Positions 45,771 to 58,069 of a stretch of DNA of 64,000 nucleotides are shown in pieces. Source of the stretch: Aphrophora alni (lineage: Eukaryota > Arthropoda > Insecta > Hemiptera > Aphrophoridae). Where the stretch lies: contig OY740765.1 in NCBI GenBank assembly GCA_963513935.1, positions 147,399,830 to 147,463,829 of the forward strand, in the 5' to 3' direction. The translations under genes were made by a program, and so were the position numbers. The first letter of the stretch is position 1; every line of letters starts with the position of its first letter. Under the pieces are notes generated by a model. It searched no databases. It was not told the origin of the DNA and saw only the letters and a list, made by a program, of their open reading frames with translations.

Positions 45771-48700
45771 TATCGTGTCTATAATTAATAATATAACCCT
45801 AATGTTTTAAATTTTGTTGGATTTTTGTCTGTCTCTACAATGGTGTAGTGCTAGCGCGTGGTTGTACAGTATTGGACACATTTTATTACAGTTCAATTTT
45901 TTAATGTATTTTTTTTTGTTATGGAACTAAATATCAGAACAGGTTCTTTATCAGAACTTAACATCTAATTAAATACGGAAAAATTGTTACAAGTAGTCAT
46001 TAACTAAAATGTACTTGTTTTTAAAACTTCTAAACATGAAGATTAGGCTGTTTATTATCTAGTTTACAGAGCTTTCTAAAAATTCTTTAACTGATAAAAT
46101 GATAAGGGTGTTATCAATGATTAGTAATATCGTAACCTCTTTTAAGAGATAATGTTTAAAATTGGCGTAGAAAAACAACATTCGTAATATTGTTTAGCAA
46201 TAATAACCTGAAACATAGAATTGGTAAAATTAAAATCAGTAGGAAAATGTCGAAAACATTCCACAAATGTGAGAAATTGATATCATTTGGAAAAAAAAAA
46301 AGAAAGAAAAAAGAAAAATGAAAGGATATCGTAGAAGGCGCTCTAGGAAAGATGTCTTTTCCTAGAAATTAAATTACATTACGCATTCATATTATCAACC
46401 GATTGAAAATAATTGGGAAAATCAAAACTGATATAATTTTTCAAATACAATAGAGAAAAATAATTTAAATTGATTTTAGTTCGTACCGAAAAGGAACTTC
46501 GTAGAAGTGATTGAAATTTGTTTCACCCAATAATTGTCAAAATCGAGTTAAATCAACGCATTTGCTGTTTATTTCATTTCTCGATGATTTAAAAAATTAA
46601 TTTTAGAAAACAAAAATTGAAAAACGTTCCAAGTTGTGTATTTAAAATTCTTGATCTTCGGTTGCAGTACCTAAATAAATTAACTGATCACCTCGTATTT
46701 ATTGAGTTACGCCAAAAAAAATTTCTCTAACATATTTAACACGCCCGACTTTATTTTTCGATTACAAGTGCATCTCGTGGATAACTGCAAAATTTGATTT
46801 TTGTCATTACAGCGCCATGTGTCACGAAAATAATGTTTAGAATAAAACTTTCTTATATTTTCACTGCATCATCTGAATCTAGCATAAAAAAGAGGGTTCC
46901 CATTTAAGATTTGAAAGTTACCGCATCTCAAAAACTTTTCATCTGTAACATTTGATCCTACTATGCTTATTTTGTCGGTATATACTTTGCTTTTAAGTAG
47001 TAAGGCTTCATTTACATCTCACCTTTCCTCTAATAACGAAATGTAGAACACAACGATTGACGAAAAACGTAAATGAATCGTTGATCGTTATTAAAGACTT
47101 TTTTAAACTTTCACGTGTATCGAATTGTGACTTATTGTGCACAATGGAGAGCTCAACCCTGTAAACCAACTGAAGGCTCGATTATTATAATCGATTTAAA
47201 TATTTGCACAGGCAATGTAGCAGACACGTGGTTTTCCTTATTGGTATTTTCCGCGAAAACTCGTTTCATTTTCCTTGTTTATTATTTGTACTTAACGTCT
47301 ATTCATGTATTATTCACCTCATCTTTCTAAGTATCTTCTCTCGGATACATCATTTATTTGATTCCTATATCATTACGGGAAATTTTCATTACGTAGGGAA
47401 AATGTCGGAACAAACCAATTCTTTGCGACAATTTCAAATTGTTCCTAATGAATGTCTATGAAACTATGTAGGTTAGAATTATTTCGACGAAATTAAAATT
47501 ATAAACGACTACCATTGGTGTTTTTTTTTTGTTTCTAGTACGTAATTTGGTTTCAAAGCGTATATTTTAACGAATATTTGAAAAATATACTTTTGCTTGT
47601 GATGAACGTGTACTAAATTTGGTTTGAAACATTGTAAAGAACAGCAAAACATTTGTTTTAAAATTCTGATTTCCTATTCATTTATTGGGAAACCATTCCA
47701 GACCAACAATTTTGATTTTGTTATTTGAGTTATGCAATTATTATAAACAAGCGTTTTAACAAGATTTTTTAATTTTAAATTACCTACTGTACTACATTTT
47801 TAATTATTCAATTACAAAATATACAAACTTTTAATCTCGAGGTGGAATAGTTGAATAGTCCGTAATTCTTGGTTTGGCTATTTTTAACTTACAACACTTT
47901 TGGGTGCACAAAATAAGTAGATCTTTTAAAACCATGAAAACTAAATCTAACCAATTTGGATATTTGAAAAATTAATGAAAGGTGTGTGATGAAACTGTAT
48001 AATCGATGGATGAATATGATACAAAGTTGATGATGATGGATTGTGTTTCAACAAAAAGAAAAGATATTTGTATTGCTTAGGTTAATACTAGTTTTTGTTT
48101 GCAACTTTGAGTTGGTTATGAATGAATTTTGAGAGAGTTGTAATTATTCGTGAATCAATTTTGGTTGGATGAATTTGGTCAATAAGGTGAATTCACAATG
48201 TTGAATCAATACCTGAAGTGATAAATAAAATTGTATTTCCCCTAAATTACAATGTCTCTGAGCTAGATAGTTATTTATTAGCTACTTACCTGTTTTTTAT
48301 CACTATACTCATATTCATAAAACTAAATTTTCTCTGGTTCTGAAATGTGATTTTTTGATGCTGTTGATGAATGGCCAAACCTTTTTTCTTCTTCCTCTTC
48401 TTCCATAGAGACCTCCTTTTCCACCCAAGTGATGGTTTTTCTTTCTCTCTTTTACTTAATAATTCTTTTTCTTAATATTACTTAAACGTATACTTTTCAA
48501 ATTTTCAGTGAATATTTTTTTTCCGAGTTAAAATATTTCCAAATACTTCACTTTTTACAGATCTCGAAGCTGTGGGAAGATTTTCGATAAAACAGGGATT
48601 TCTTGACTATACAACTTTTATCTGAAATATATAAACGTTTTTGTTGCACTACAGTTATAAACCTTTTTAGAAATAATTAAAATTGTCAAGGAACAAAAAA

Positions 48701-49990
48701 ATCAGTATAACATTTTGTTTAAACATGAAATAATTATTGTAAAGTACAAACAAATGCCTACAATTTAAAAACCAAATCTACGATTCTTTGTTCCAAAATG
48801 ATCAAGAAATCTAAATTTGCACACTATTAATTTTTGGCTGTTCTTCGTAACATTTCAAAACCAAATTTGGTATACGTGTTTTTAACAAATAAAATTATAT
48901 TTTTACAAATATAACAAGTAGTCAAGGTAAAACAGAAGCTCGCTTCGCTCCGGCAATAACAGATTATGTGTTTATAGGTGTTTTATTTTAAAGTTTTCGC
49001 TTCGCATTGCCCCCTAGATCAATACATAACTCTACGTGTTATTTAAGCACTATGACGTCATCAGTCCACTTTCCCTTGCTCAGCCGTTCATTGAAGTCTC
49101 GAAGCACGACCAAGTACACTCCCTTTTTATTATAATAGACCTCCTACGTCTAAGTTTCGTATAACATTTTAGAATTTTACAATTTTCATCGTTTAATTTA
49201 ATTCGCAACTGTATTTTTAAACATACAGTTCTTAACTGACATCGTATAAAATGACTTTTTCAATCTTTTTATTATTCTCTCAATTTTTTTCCGATTCTAC
49301 TATTTGTGGTACTAGTACTTTACTATACAACTAGATGATTTTGTAGATAGGTAGACCTGCATGAAAGTCATTGATTTTGTGTAGTTCATTATTGTGTTTA
49401 TTCCTTGTGAGTGAAGTATTTTTTAAAAATAATTTGTGAAAACTGTATTACACAAATAACGATTACTATTACAATTAATAATAATAATAATAATTTGTGG
49501 ATTAAAAGAAATTTCAATAGGATCTAGAAGCTGTGGTATGTCAGAGTACGGTGTCATTTGTTCGATGTTCAACTGCCTGTGAAAAATACCGTATCTGGCG
49601 AAACCATGATCGGCAAGATTTCATAAATTGTAAAATTTTACTAAATATGGTTTTTGTTTTCACACGGAGTTCTTTCAAGTACCTTCCGTCGTTAGAATAA
49701 ATCGTTCCTCATATGTGATTAGGGTTTATGCTTAATAAAACAATATAATATTTTATTGTTTTCAGTTTCGTAACAATATGTTTACAAAATTTCTAAAATT
49801 ATTATGATAACATAATGCTTTCTTCATTGATATCCTTTAAAACCTCATATTATTTTCGTTTATCTTGTATATATATGTATCAATATGATTTAGAATAAAC
49901 GGTCATCGGATTGTTTACGCTTTCAACGAATTGGTCAACCAGCTCACCAGTTATGGTGGTTTTTTTTCCAGTTTGGGCTTTACAGTCACA
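45771..49990. other. AT-rich intronic sequence
   Basis: About 4 kb with no gene, inverted repeat or family repeat I could recognise. It includes a GC-richer patch at 48935-49130 (AGCTCGCTTCGCTCCGG) and a TGACGTCA palindrome at about 49051, neither interpreted. Short ORFs are AT-driven. Confidence 0.45.
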
Positions 49991-50007
49991 CATGGATTGT
50001 ACGAGAA

Positions 50008-50122
50008 TGGTAATTCCGAGGGTCTGAACTGGTTTTACACCTTTTTCCCCCTTGTAGTCTTTTCTCAGGTCTCTCTTGACCAACTTTTGTTCTCTTCCGG
50101 CCCTGACGCTAAAAAAGTTTTA
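50008..50122 (+). mobile_element. SINE fragment
   Basis: Shows GGTAATTCCGAGGGTCTGAAC, TTTTACACCTTTTTCCC, TCTCTCTTGACCAACTTTTG and CCGGCCCTGACGCTA, then breaks off before the 3' hairpin. Confidence 0.75.
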
Positions 50123-50599
50123 TTTTTCCCTGTGAGAGGTGTCTAACAGCAGTGGTAGTATTTACTGTTTATTCTTGGTCTATGAATTCTGTTGCTTTAG
50201 GTCTAGTTAAAGTGAGGAGCTATAGTTTGTAGTATATCCTGGACACGGAAGACGGCCTAAATACTTAAAAACAAATTTACACTGAACGAGTGCAACAAAA
50301 TATTTGAATGAGTACTGAAATCAACGAGTTCATACAATAAAAGTTGATTTAGGCAGCTTTTGAATTTCATTAAAGTATTTCCAGTCTTATACATTTTGGA
50401 AATTTTTAAATAATTGCTTAGAGCAGATTGTGAGAGGCTTCGAGACTGATACAGTGAAAAGTTGGCTTCTCTGGTGTTATAATCATGGTAATATTTGTTA
50501 TACACTAGTTTACATTTGATCCAATTATATAAAATAGTCTCAAATATATGTAGATTCGGGAAAGTTTATATTTGTAGATCTTTGAATGTCTTTGTGCAG

Positions 50600-52695
50600 G
50601 GTTTCATTCTTTTTAAACTAGTCCATTTTCCTTACCGGAATTAAAGTCTGCTATGTTGTTGGGACGGGATTCTGTTCCAGGCCAGGACCACTCTATTATC
50701 AAACACATCCCTACTTTAGGGGAGCTGACTCCTTAAAATATAAAATCGTATATTCGAGGAGCAATGTTTTCTCGAGGATTGGTTAGAGCTATAATACCTC
50801 TTCTAAAACCAGGTAAAGAAAAAACTGTGCCGGGAAGTTACTGTCCCATTTCTTTTATTAGTGTGCTCTGCAAGCTAGTGAGAGAATGGTCAATCGGGGA
50901 CTTGTTGGTACCTCAAGAGTAACCCGCTGCTTTGTAATAAACAATGTGGCTTTAGGCAGGGTCGTTCATCTACCGATCAGTTTGTTTCTTTAGAGTCTGC
51001 CATACAAAATGCCCATTTCTTGCGTCAGGCACTGGGTGCAGTGTTTTTTGACCTGGAAAAGGCCTATGCTATGGCTTAGCGAAGAGGCATTCTGAATACT
51101 TTAAAATTATGGGCTGAATACTTTAAAATTTTGGTATATAAATTGCTTGATTTTATGAAAAAACTTCTTTAGCAACAGATATTTCATAGTGCGTGTTGGT
51201 ACTATGTTGTCTTATCGTTATCATTTAGAGAATGGTGTACCTCAGGGTAGTGTGCTGAGTGTGACCCTGTTTACTGTAGTAATAAACAGCATTACCGCTA
51301 ACGTGCAGTGCCCTGTCCACTGTTCTCTATTTATTGACTATTTTGCTATATATGTGGCTACTCGAGGTATGGCAACTGCCGAAAGAGTCCTTCAACTTGT
51401 AATTAATAGAATGCAATCTAGGTCAACATTGACAGGATTCAAGTTCTTTGCTTCCAAGACGCAATTTTATTGTTTTTAGTCGTCGAACCTTTATTATTTC
51501 TTGACGGAACATAACTTCAAACTATTGAAACTGCCAAATTTGTAGGCCTATTATTTGATCATAGACTTACTTGGATTCCACATATATCTAATCTGAAAAC
51601 ACGGTGCAATAAAATACTTGACCCGTTACGTGTTATCAGCGGTTCTCGGTGGGGAGCCGATAGGATCTGTATGCTAAGTTTTTATCGTGCTGTTGTTCGA
51701 TCGCGAATTGATTATGACTCCATAGTCTACTCATCCGCAAGACCATCAGACATTAAGAAGCTTCATTCAATACTCAACTCTGCACTGTGTATTGTTTCTG
51801 GAGCATTTCTTTCGAGCCCAGTTTCTAGCTTACTGTCTGAGACTGGTGAACCATCTCTTACTCGACGAAGACAGCAACTACAAATAATATATATGTGTAG
51901 TCTGCGCTCCAAACCGTATCATCCGGCTTACAACACAGTATTTAAAAAATCCCTTGGCTGATAGATATAAATGTCCCGAAAATTGTACTGCCCCATTCGG
52001 AATTAGAACATTTGGAATCCTTGATAAATTTGGCCTTGTACTTCCTCCAATGAATGAGAATACTCTATATTTTATTGCCCCATGACTCATTCAAATGCCA
52101 ACTTTTAATTTTTGATGGAAAAATTAAAAATCACTCATGGATTTCTGATGGAACTGAGAAATCCGCCACATCGCCCATTTTTTTAAGGCGTGTTGTCAAT
52201 TAAACACATCCACATTGAATGTCTTATGTTAAGAGGTGTGCGACGAACTTTTGCCCTACCTAATTCTATTCAGGCGATGTTGGGGGATAATGCTCAGATC
52301 CTTGATCGGGTATTGTCCTTTTTTGCGTCGTCTGACAATTTTTGATACAATTTAAAGCAAATTTTCGATTCCATTATTATTGAGCCTCTTTACAGCTATG
52401 TAATATTTTGTGTTTTATTATATAAAATTCTATCTTTCATAAATTATTATAGGGTCCTGTAATATTTGTTTTATTTGTTATTAATTATTTATCGTAGTTT
52501 GTAATTGTTAACATGTTGCAGGGCCATTTTACAGCCTTGCAATGTATTATGTTGTTGTTTCTTGTCGTTTATCTAGTTTTTGTTTTGTTGTTGTTTTTAA
52601 TGTTATTTCTTAGTTGTTAAGGTAATGGCATCTTCTTGCAAAAATTTTGAAGGCGATAATGACCGAAGTGGTTTTTCGCCTTAAAACACCAAAAC
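50600..52695 (+). mobile_element. Dead non-LTR retrotransposon (LINE), 5'-truncated
   Basis: Starts inside the segment before the reverse-transcriptase core, runs through RT and the downstream region, and ends with a 360-bp 3' UTR. The UTR closes with a hairpin: AAGGCGA at 52650-52656 pairs with TCGCCTT at 52676-52682. The endonuclease is absent. The same 3' hairpin closes the SINE family here. Confidence 0.85.
50640..52345 (+). pseudogene. LINE ORF2 remnant: reverse transcriptase and C-terminal region
   Basis: This would encode a reverse transcriptase of the Jockey/I-like LINE groups. In successive frames it shows I-I-P-L-L-K-P-G-K (about 50790), G-F-R-Q-G-R-S-S-T-D-Q-F (about 50953), F-F-D-L-E-K-A-Y (about 51045) and N-G-V-P-Q-G-S-V-L-S (51231). 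The catalytic box appears as F-I-D-Y-F (about 51336), where an active enzyme has Y-x-D-D, so the second Asp is lost. The thumb and downstream region (51671-51961) contains F-Y-R-A-V-V-R-S-R-I-D-Y and G-A-F-L-S-S-P-V. A last piece at about 52230-52340 (R-T-F-A-L-P near 52250) resembles the C-terminus following RNase H in I-like elements. Many stops and shifts; inactive. Confidence 0.85.
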
Positions 52696-52779
52696 TAATT
52701 TTCAGTGTAAATAATGACATTTATTATTATTATAAAAATATAATATAAAATAAAAAAAATAATAATATAAAAATATATA

Positions 52780-52975
52780 TATTGTTGTTTAAAGACGAAA
52801 AACCTCTTGGTCGTCATCGGCTCAATATAAAATAAAGACCACTAGCCCTCGAATACTCTAATAGCCTCAGGGTTGGTAAAATCAAGAGTTGATGAAGCAA
52901 AACCCAATAGGAAAGATAAAAGACTAACCCAAGACTAGGTGTAAAAAGATGTAGATCTAGTTGGACAATGTTCTT
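52780..52975 (-). mobile_element. SINE copy
   Basis: The minus strand ends AGCCGATGACGACCAAGAGG, TTTTTCGTCTTTAAACAAC, with the CCTGAGGCTATTAGAGTATT and TTGGGTTAGTC boxes upstream. It lies just downstream of the LINE in the opposite orientation. Confidence 0.85.
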
Positions 52976-52999
52976 TGTGTAATTCCAAAAGAAAACTTC

Positions 53000-53870
53000 C
53001 AAATCGGACAATAGTGACTGTTCTTTCTAATCCAACAGCAAGACAACAAATCATTAAGAGCTTCTCGTACAATGCGACTTTAAGGCCGGCAGCACACTGA
53101 GGAAGCAAGTGATGCGCGTTATCATTGCTCCATCGGTTTTGTCGGAAACCAACTTTATGCATTCAAACTAGCGCACTGACGGAGCGCCTGCTTGAGGGCG
53201 CCTCATAACGTTGCGCGGTATTTGGAGTATTGTCGGACCCTTCACTTCTCTGTTGCTGGTCAATATGTTGGAAGCATTTCTTTCTCCCCATGCGCAGACC
53301 AAGGCCTCAACTGGACCTGCCTATCGTCTGTTATATTCAGTTATGCGTTGTTGAAGTGGGAAGTGGTGAAGTCCAATGGCGCAGCGCGTTCAAGTTGATC
53401 ACAACAACGAATAATAAAACCCCCCAATGTTTATAAACAGCTTGAAATCAAGGGCACTTTTTTAATGACCCTGTGTAGGGGATGGGAGATTATGATTGGA
53501 TATTTGTTATTATGAGTATATTTACTGAAGTCCATGTAAGCCTCAGGACGCCACAAGAGAGAAACAACACGACTAATGTGTCTTACCTTTAGCTATTTGC
53601 GACCTTCAGTGACCTCAATGAGTTTATTATAATACTATTAAATATAATAATCGGTGCAAAAACATTGCACTAATTCATCGGTTTGATCGCGAGCACCATG
53701 GTTCGAAACATGAAGATGATAAAAAAACAGATGTTATTCCCTGTAGGACCGTATAAGTAATAATTGAAGGAGAAGCATCCAATTGAACTTTCAAAATATA
53801 GACATTTATATTGATTACATAGAGTGTGTAATCAATTTGACTTAAAACAAATATTATTAAAAATTGTTAT
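53000..53870. other. Unassigned GC-rich segment and flanks
   Basis: 53085-53400 is clearly GC-richer and starts TTTAAGGCCGGCAGCACACT, which looks like the end of a TTAA-targeting DNA transposon, but no opposite end was found. Several overlapping ORFs on both strands have no recognised domain. 53650-53690 matches, inverted, the inner LIR motif GTGCAATGTTTTTGCAC. Confidence 0.35.
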
Positions 53871-53879
53871 AATTTTGGT

Positions 53880-54250
53880 TACCCATCCCCAAATCTATTT
53901 ATAACCAACCGAAATAATCCGCTACCAAAAATGTCAGCTCGGTAAATCATGGACGCGGTTTTAAATCGAGATTCAATGGCGGCGATCATGATTCATAACG
54001 TAATATTTATTACCTTACGATTTTACACACGAGTTTAGGTCATTAACCTTCACACGTCACTGAAATTCTGACGAAATTAGAGCTGGTATTATTTGAGTAA
54101 TTAAATATTTTATAACAGCCTTATCCCCGATATCTCATAAACCAGCATTTTCATAATATATATGGTGTCCAATACATTTTGTATGGGTCTTTAGAGGCTA
54201 CACTTGAACAAATTTTGATTTAAATCTGTCCACGCATTTCGGCGTCAATG
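53880..54250 (-). mobile_element. LIR-family arm, minus orientation
   Basis: Contains GATATCTCATAAACCAGCATTTT and GGGTCTTTAGAGGCTACACTTGAACAAATTTTGAT, the reverse complement of arm landmarks. The outer end is missing. Confidence 0.5.
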
Positions 54251-54585
54251 CACAGACACCAGGCACTCATCGTTCCTATAATCACTCTTTTGGATTTGCA
54301 CCGTTTATTCTAAACACTGCTCGTTATGGATCGTTACCAGATTCTAATTACAGCTCGTGAGTACCTGACGTAGCAATACTATTTAGAATGGTCACTATAT
54401 ATACATTTTTTTAAACCCTGATGCATTTGCAAAGAATCTTATTGATAAATTTCTTAACGTATGGTTAAGATGCAGTTTTGTAACACAGACGAAATGACAA
54501 AGATGTTTTTTTTTGTGTTTAAGTCGACAAATATTTGGTCATCACTGTCTAAAATTTATAACCATTTATAAAAATAAATGATATA
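54251..54585. other. Intronic sequence
   Basis: Nothing recognised. Confidence 0.4.
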
Positions 54586-54589
54586 AAAT

Positions 54590-54752
54590 GGAGACCATTA
54601 GCTTTCGAGTACTCTAATATCGGACCGAAGAGAAAAGAGTTAATAAACGAGAAACATTATAGATAAGATGAGAGGAAACCAAATCAAGACTAGATGGATA
54701 GGTCCAGCTAGAGTATTGGCATACCCGTACTTTTTGTAAGCGAGTCCTGTAT
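54590..54752 (-). mobile_element. SINE copy, first of a tandem pair
   Basis: Shows GGTCCAGCTAG, TCAAGACTAGATGG, TCGAGTACTCTAATA on the plus strand, matching the reversed body. The 3' hairpin is lost. Confidence 0.7.
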
Positions 54753-54779
54753 TTGAAGAAAGTTCGAGTTTTAATTTTT

Positions 54780-54952
54780 TCATGTTTAAAGACGACAAAC
54801 AGCGTTAGGGTCGGAAAAGAACAAGAGTTGGACAAGTGATACCGGATAGGATAGATGAAAGAAAGGGATCTAACCCAACACTACACGAAGAAAGGGTGTA
54901 GATCCATCTAGCTAAGCCCTCTTGGGATCGCCAAGCCCCTGAGGGTAAAACA
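54780..54952 (-). mobile_element. SINE copy, second of a tandem pair
   Basis: Retains GTTTAAAGACGACAAAC at the 3' side, then AGCGTTAGGGTCGG, GATCTAACCCAACACTACA, TGTAGATCCATCTAGCTAAG and CGCCAAGCCCCTGAGGGT. Same orientation as its neighbour, about 30 bp away. Confidence 0.8.
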
Positions 54953-54959
54953 AGACGCT

Positions 54960-55975
54960 TCTCTCAGTTGATAGGTTCAGCGACTCAAATTGAATGTTTC
55001 TACTTCCATAAATGGCAGCAAGACCCAACGTTGTGTTGAAGACTGTAATTATTAAGAAACCCGTAGTTGTCCATATCCGACGGGTGATTTTATCTGGGGA
55101 AGATAAAAAAATTAAGATAGGAAAATGTGTTTGGTGTTTTGGGGCTCCTAGTAGGGGGTAAATATTAATTTTCAAATACAGTATAGATATTCTTAAATAG
55201 ACTTTTTTATTTTTTTTTTCTCCTCCCAAAGTCGATAAATATTGCGGTCATCATACCCTTCCACTATAGGCCTACCTATCTCTGCGTCCGTGTAAATATC
55301 AACCCTACAATGCTCGTTATGTGTCGTTGGCGTCATTATTAGGGTCCGTAGGTAAAACCAAGGACTCTTTTAATTTCACTCGAGTCTACACAGACAAGCC
55401 GATAAATCCTGTATATTTAAAAATTTTGATTTATATTCTTTGTATTGTCCCACATATAGGAAAAATTATAGTGGTAACAATAAAATATTACCTTTGGTAG
55501 TTAAGGAGCAAAACCTATCGAGTTGAAAAAAAAAAATTGTTTTGAAATATTATGTGTGGAGTATCAAATAAAACTAGTTATTTTGATTACGAATATGTAT
55601 GTTTAATTGAAGAAATTAATATATTGACGCTAGGCCGTTTAAAAGATTGCGATTTTATATAACTTACTATAAAAATGTTAAATAACTTACTACGCCCATG
55701 TCCATTATTTTGAGTATCCGCCATTTAAACGAATCCTTTGACTGGGGGGATGTTTGAACGTTTTTAACAAAACGTATCCCTATTTGGAGGTAATCGTAAT
55801 TTGGTATTAATAATTGAAGTTAAAAAATGATACCGATTTAGGTTTTTTTAAAAATATCTACAGTTTTTACGAAAAAATTGGTTATGAACAAATTTGTTAA
55901 TTATTCAATTGTAGAAAATTAGGTGTGGTTTTAAGTTGATTCATGTTAGGTGAATTGTTACATAACCTCAAAGTG
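54960..55975. other. Intronic sequence
   Basis: No gene. The 105-codon minus ORF (54912-55229) starts in SINE sequence and has no domain. Confidence 0.4.
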
Positions 55976-55977
55976 GG

Positions 55978-56266
55978 TTCAGTATTGTAAGGGCTTGACA
56001 AACCGGAGGGGATCTAGCTTTATCTGTAGTTGTAGTTGTTTTATGTAGTCTTTGTGTTAGATCACTCTCTTTCATCATAGTCAGTGAGGATATGGCGTAC
56101 CCGAAGACCCTAGATGTAGTCTTAGGTACTCTCATCTTACTTACCTGGTATCTCTTGGCCGAGTATTGTTCTTTTTCACCCTGACGCTATAGGGTATATT
56201 CCGAGGACTAGGTTTTTTTTAAAGTGACTATGACCTAAAGGTTTTTTAGCTTTAAATAATAAGGAA
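55978..56266 (+). mobile_element. SINE copy with internal insertion
   Basis: Head GGGCTTGACAAACCGGAGG and tail AAAGTGACTATGACCTAAAGG, TTTTTTAGCTTTAAATAATAAGG are present. About 70 bp of extra sequence (56075-56145) repeats the TAGATGTAGTCTTAGG block, a partial internal duplication. Confidence 0.78.
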
Positions 56267-56269
56267 AAA

Positions 56270-57225
56270 ATGTATTTGTGCCTATTAAAAAATGCAAAGC
56301 TTTAAGTAATTATCGATGGATTTTAATGAAACGTTAGGAAAATATACTTATGAAGATTAATAACCATACTACATTTACAGTCAAAATACTTGAAACGTAC
56401 ACGTATTTTTTGTTAAATTTTAGACCTTGTAGAAAAACCACAAGTTAGCTACACTTTAGTTATATAAACAATTTGTACAATATATAAACACAGGATGGCC
56501 AAACCTAAGTTAAAATTGAATTTTATTTAAATCGTGTTTTTTAAAAGTACTTTCCATTCAAAACTGAGACAATGAATTAAGTAGAGATTTTTAGGAAGCT
56601 ATAGATAGACGGGGGGGGGGGGATTTTTAATGTACTTCGAATTGATCAATGGAGGTAAAAGTTTTGTCGGATTTGTTTTTATTAAACAAAATGAACAAGA
56701 AGTGGTTTTAAAGTAAATGAAAGGAAGACTGATAAGTAAATAATAGTTAAGGAAATGCTTATTAATAATAAAATTCAAATAAAAATAAATAAATAGAATA
56801 AGTTGATATCAATGAATCGTATAATTGAAGTAAAAAATAACTATATTTTTAAAAGCATATAATTGGAATATGGAACAGGTTTCTCTACCCGCCGGTAGTA
56901 CTGATGTTTTTAGTCAGGTTAGTAGTGGTTTGTTAGCGATAGCCCAAATGCCAACATTAGCGCCGGGATGTATACATTTCTGAAGTATGATAGTGTCCAC
57001 AGCTACGCCTTAATGTAGTGAATAATCCTTGATAGTGAATCATCTAGGAACTGTAAATATGCAGATGCTTATGTGAACAACAGTTGTTTTGTTTATTTTT
57101 TCAGCATGCCTCATAGTTGATTTCGTCATTATTTATCAACACTGAAAAGAAACATGTGACATTCTTTGTAGGCTGCTCATAGAGTGGATGTTTTCCTTTG
57201 TTTGACTTTAATGAGTGGGAGTATG
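56270..57225. other. Intronic sequence
   Basis: No gene. A G12 run is at about 56610. Confidence 0.4.
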
Positions 57226-57227
57226 TT

Positions 57228-57930
57228 TTCTTGTTGTTTAAAAGGGAAACACGTTTCGGTCATCATCGCCTATAAAAAAAAAAAACCAACAACGTAAAAT
57301 AAAAACACTTAGCCTTCGAATACTCGAGTGTCAGGGTCGGAATAAGGAATAGCGTTATAATCAAGGGAGACCCGACTGAAAAGATGAAAGAGGGGTATTT
57401 AACCCAAGGCTACATAAAGCCTTCGAATACTCGAGTGTCAGGGTCGGAATAAGGAATAGCGTTATAATCAAGGGAGACCCGACTGAAAAGATGAAAGAGG
57501 GGTATTTAACCCAAGGCTACATAAAGCCTTCGAATACTCGAGTGTCAGGGTCGGAATAAGGAATAGCGTTATAATCAAGGGAGACCCGACTGAAAAGATG
57601 AAAGAGGGGTATTTAACCCAAGGCTACATAAAGCCTTCGAATACTCGAGTGTCAGGGTCGGAATAAGGAATAGCGTTATAATCAAGGGAGACCCGACTGA
57701 AAAGATGAAAGAGGGGTATTTAACCCAAGGCTACATAAAGCCTTCGAATACTCGAGTGTCAGGGTCGGAATAAGGAATAGCGTTATAATCAAGGGAGACC
57801 CGACTGAAAAGATGAAAGAGAGGTATTCAACCCAAGGCTACATAAAAAACGGTGAGATACAGCTGAGGTCCCACGGGATTGCTATAACAGTACTTACTAT
57901 AGTGAGCCCCTGTGGGCAAAGTGGGAGCAA
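57228..57930 (-). mobile_element. SINE copy with five tandem internal units
   Basis: The 3' hairpin (inverted, TGTTGTTTAAAAGGGAAAC, CGGTCATCATCGCC) is at 57232-57270 and the head (TTGCTATAACAGTACTTACT, GAGCCCCTGTGGG) at 57875-57920. Between them the body is expanded by tandem copies of a 107-bp segment. Confidence 0.88.
57311..57845. repeat. Five tandem copies of a 107-bp SINE segment
   Basis: Units start at 57311, 57418, 57525, 57632 and 57739, each beginning AGCCTTCGAATACTCGAGTG. The first four appear identical and the fifth differs at two positions (GAGAGGTATTCAACC against GAGGGGTATTTAACC). Confidence 0.97.
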
Positions 57931-58069
57931 GTGTTGCTTTACTCCTTGCCCTGCCACACTTTGAAGCAACCCCTCACTACAAAGAAACTTACCGTAGACG
58001 TGGTGAGGTATCTTAATTTATAACAAAGTTAAACGTTGATGCAAGTTGATTTTCAGCCATATTGTATAC

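Noticed and set aside
49051..49058. TGACGTCA (CRE-like) palindrome
   Set aside because: An isolated 8-mer with no gene nearby is not evidence of regulation.
54912..55229. 105-codon minus-strand ORF
   Set aside because: Begins in SINE sequence and runs through unrelated intron; no family resemblance.
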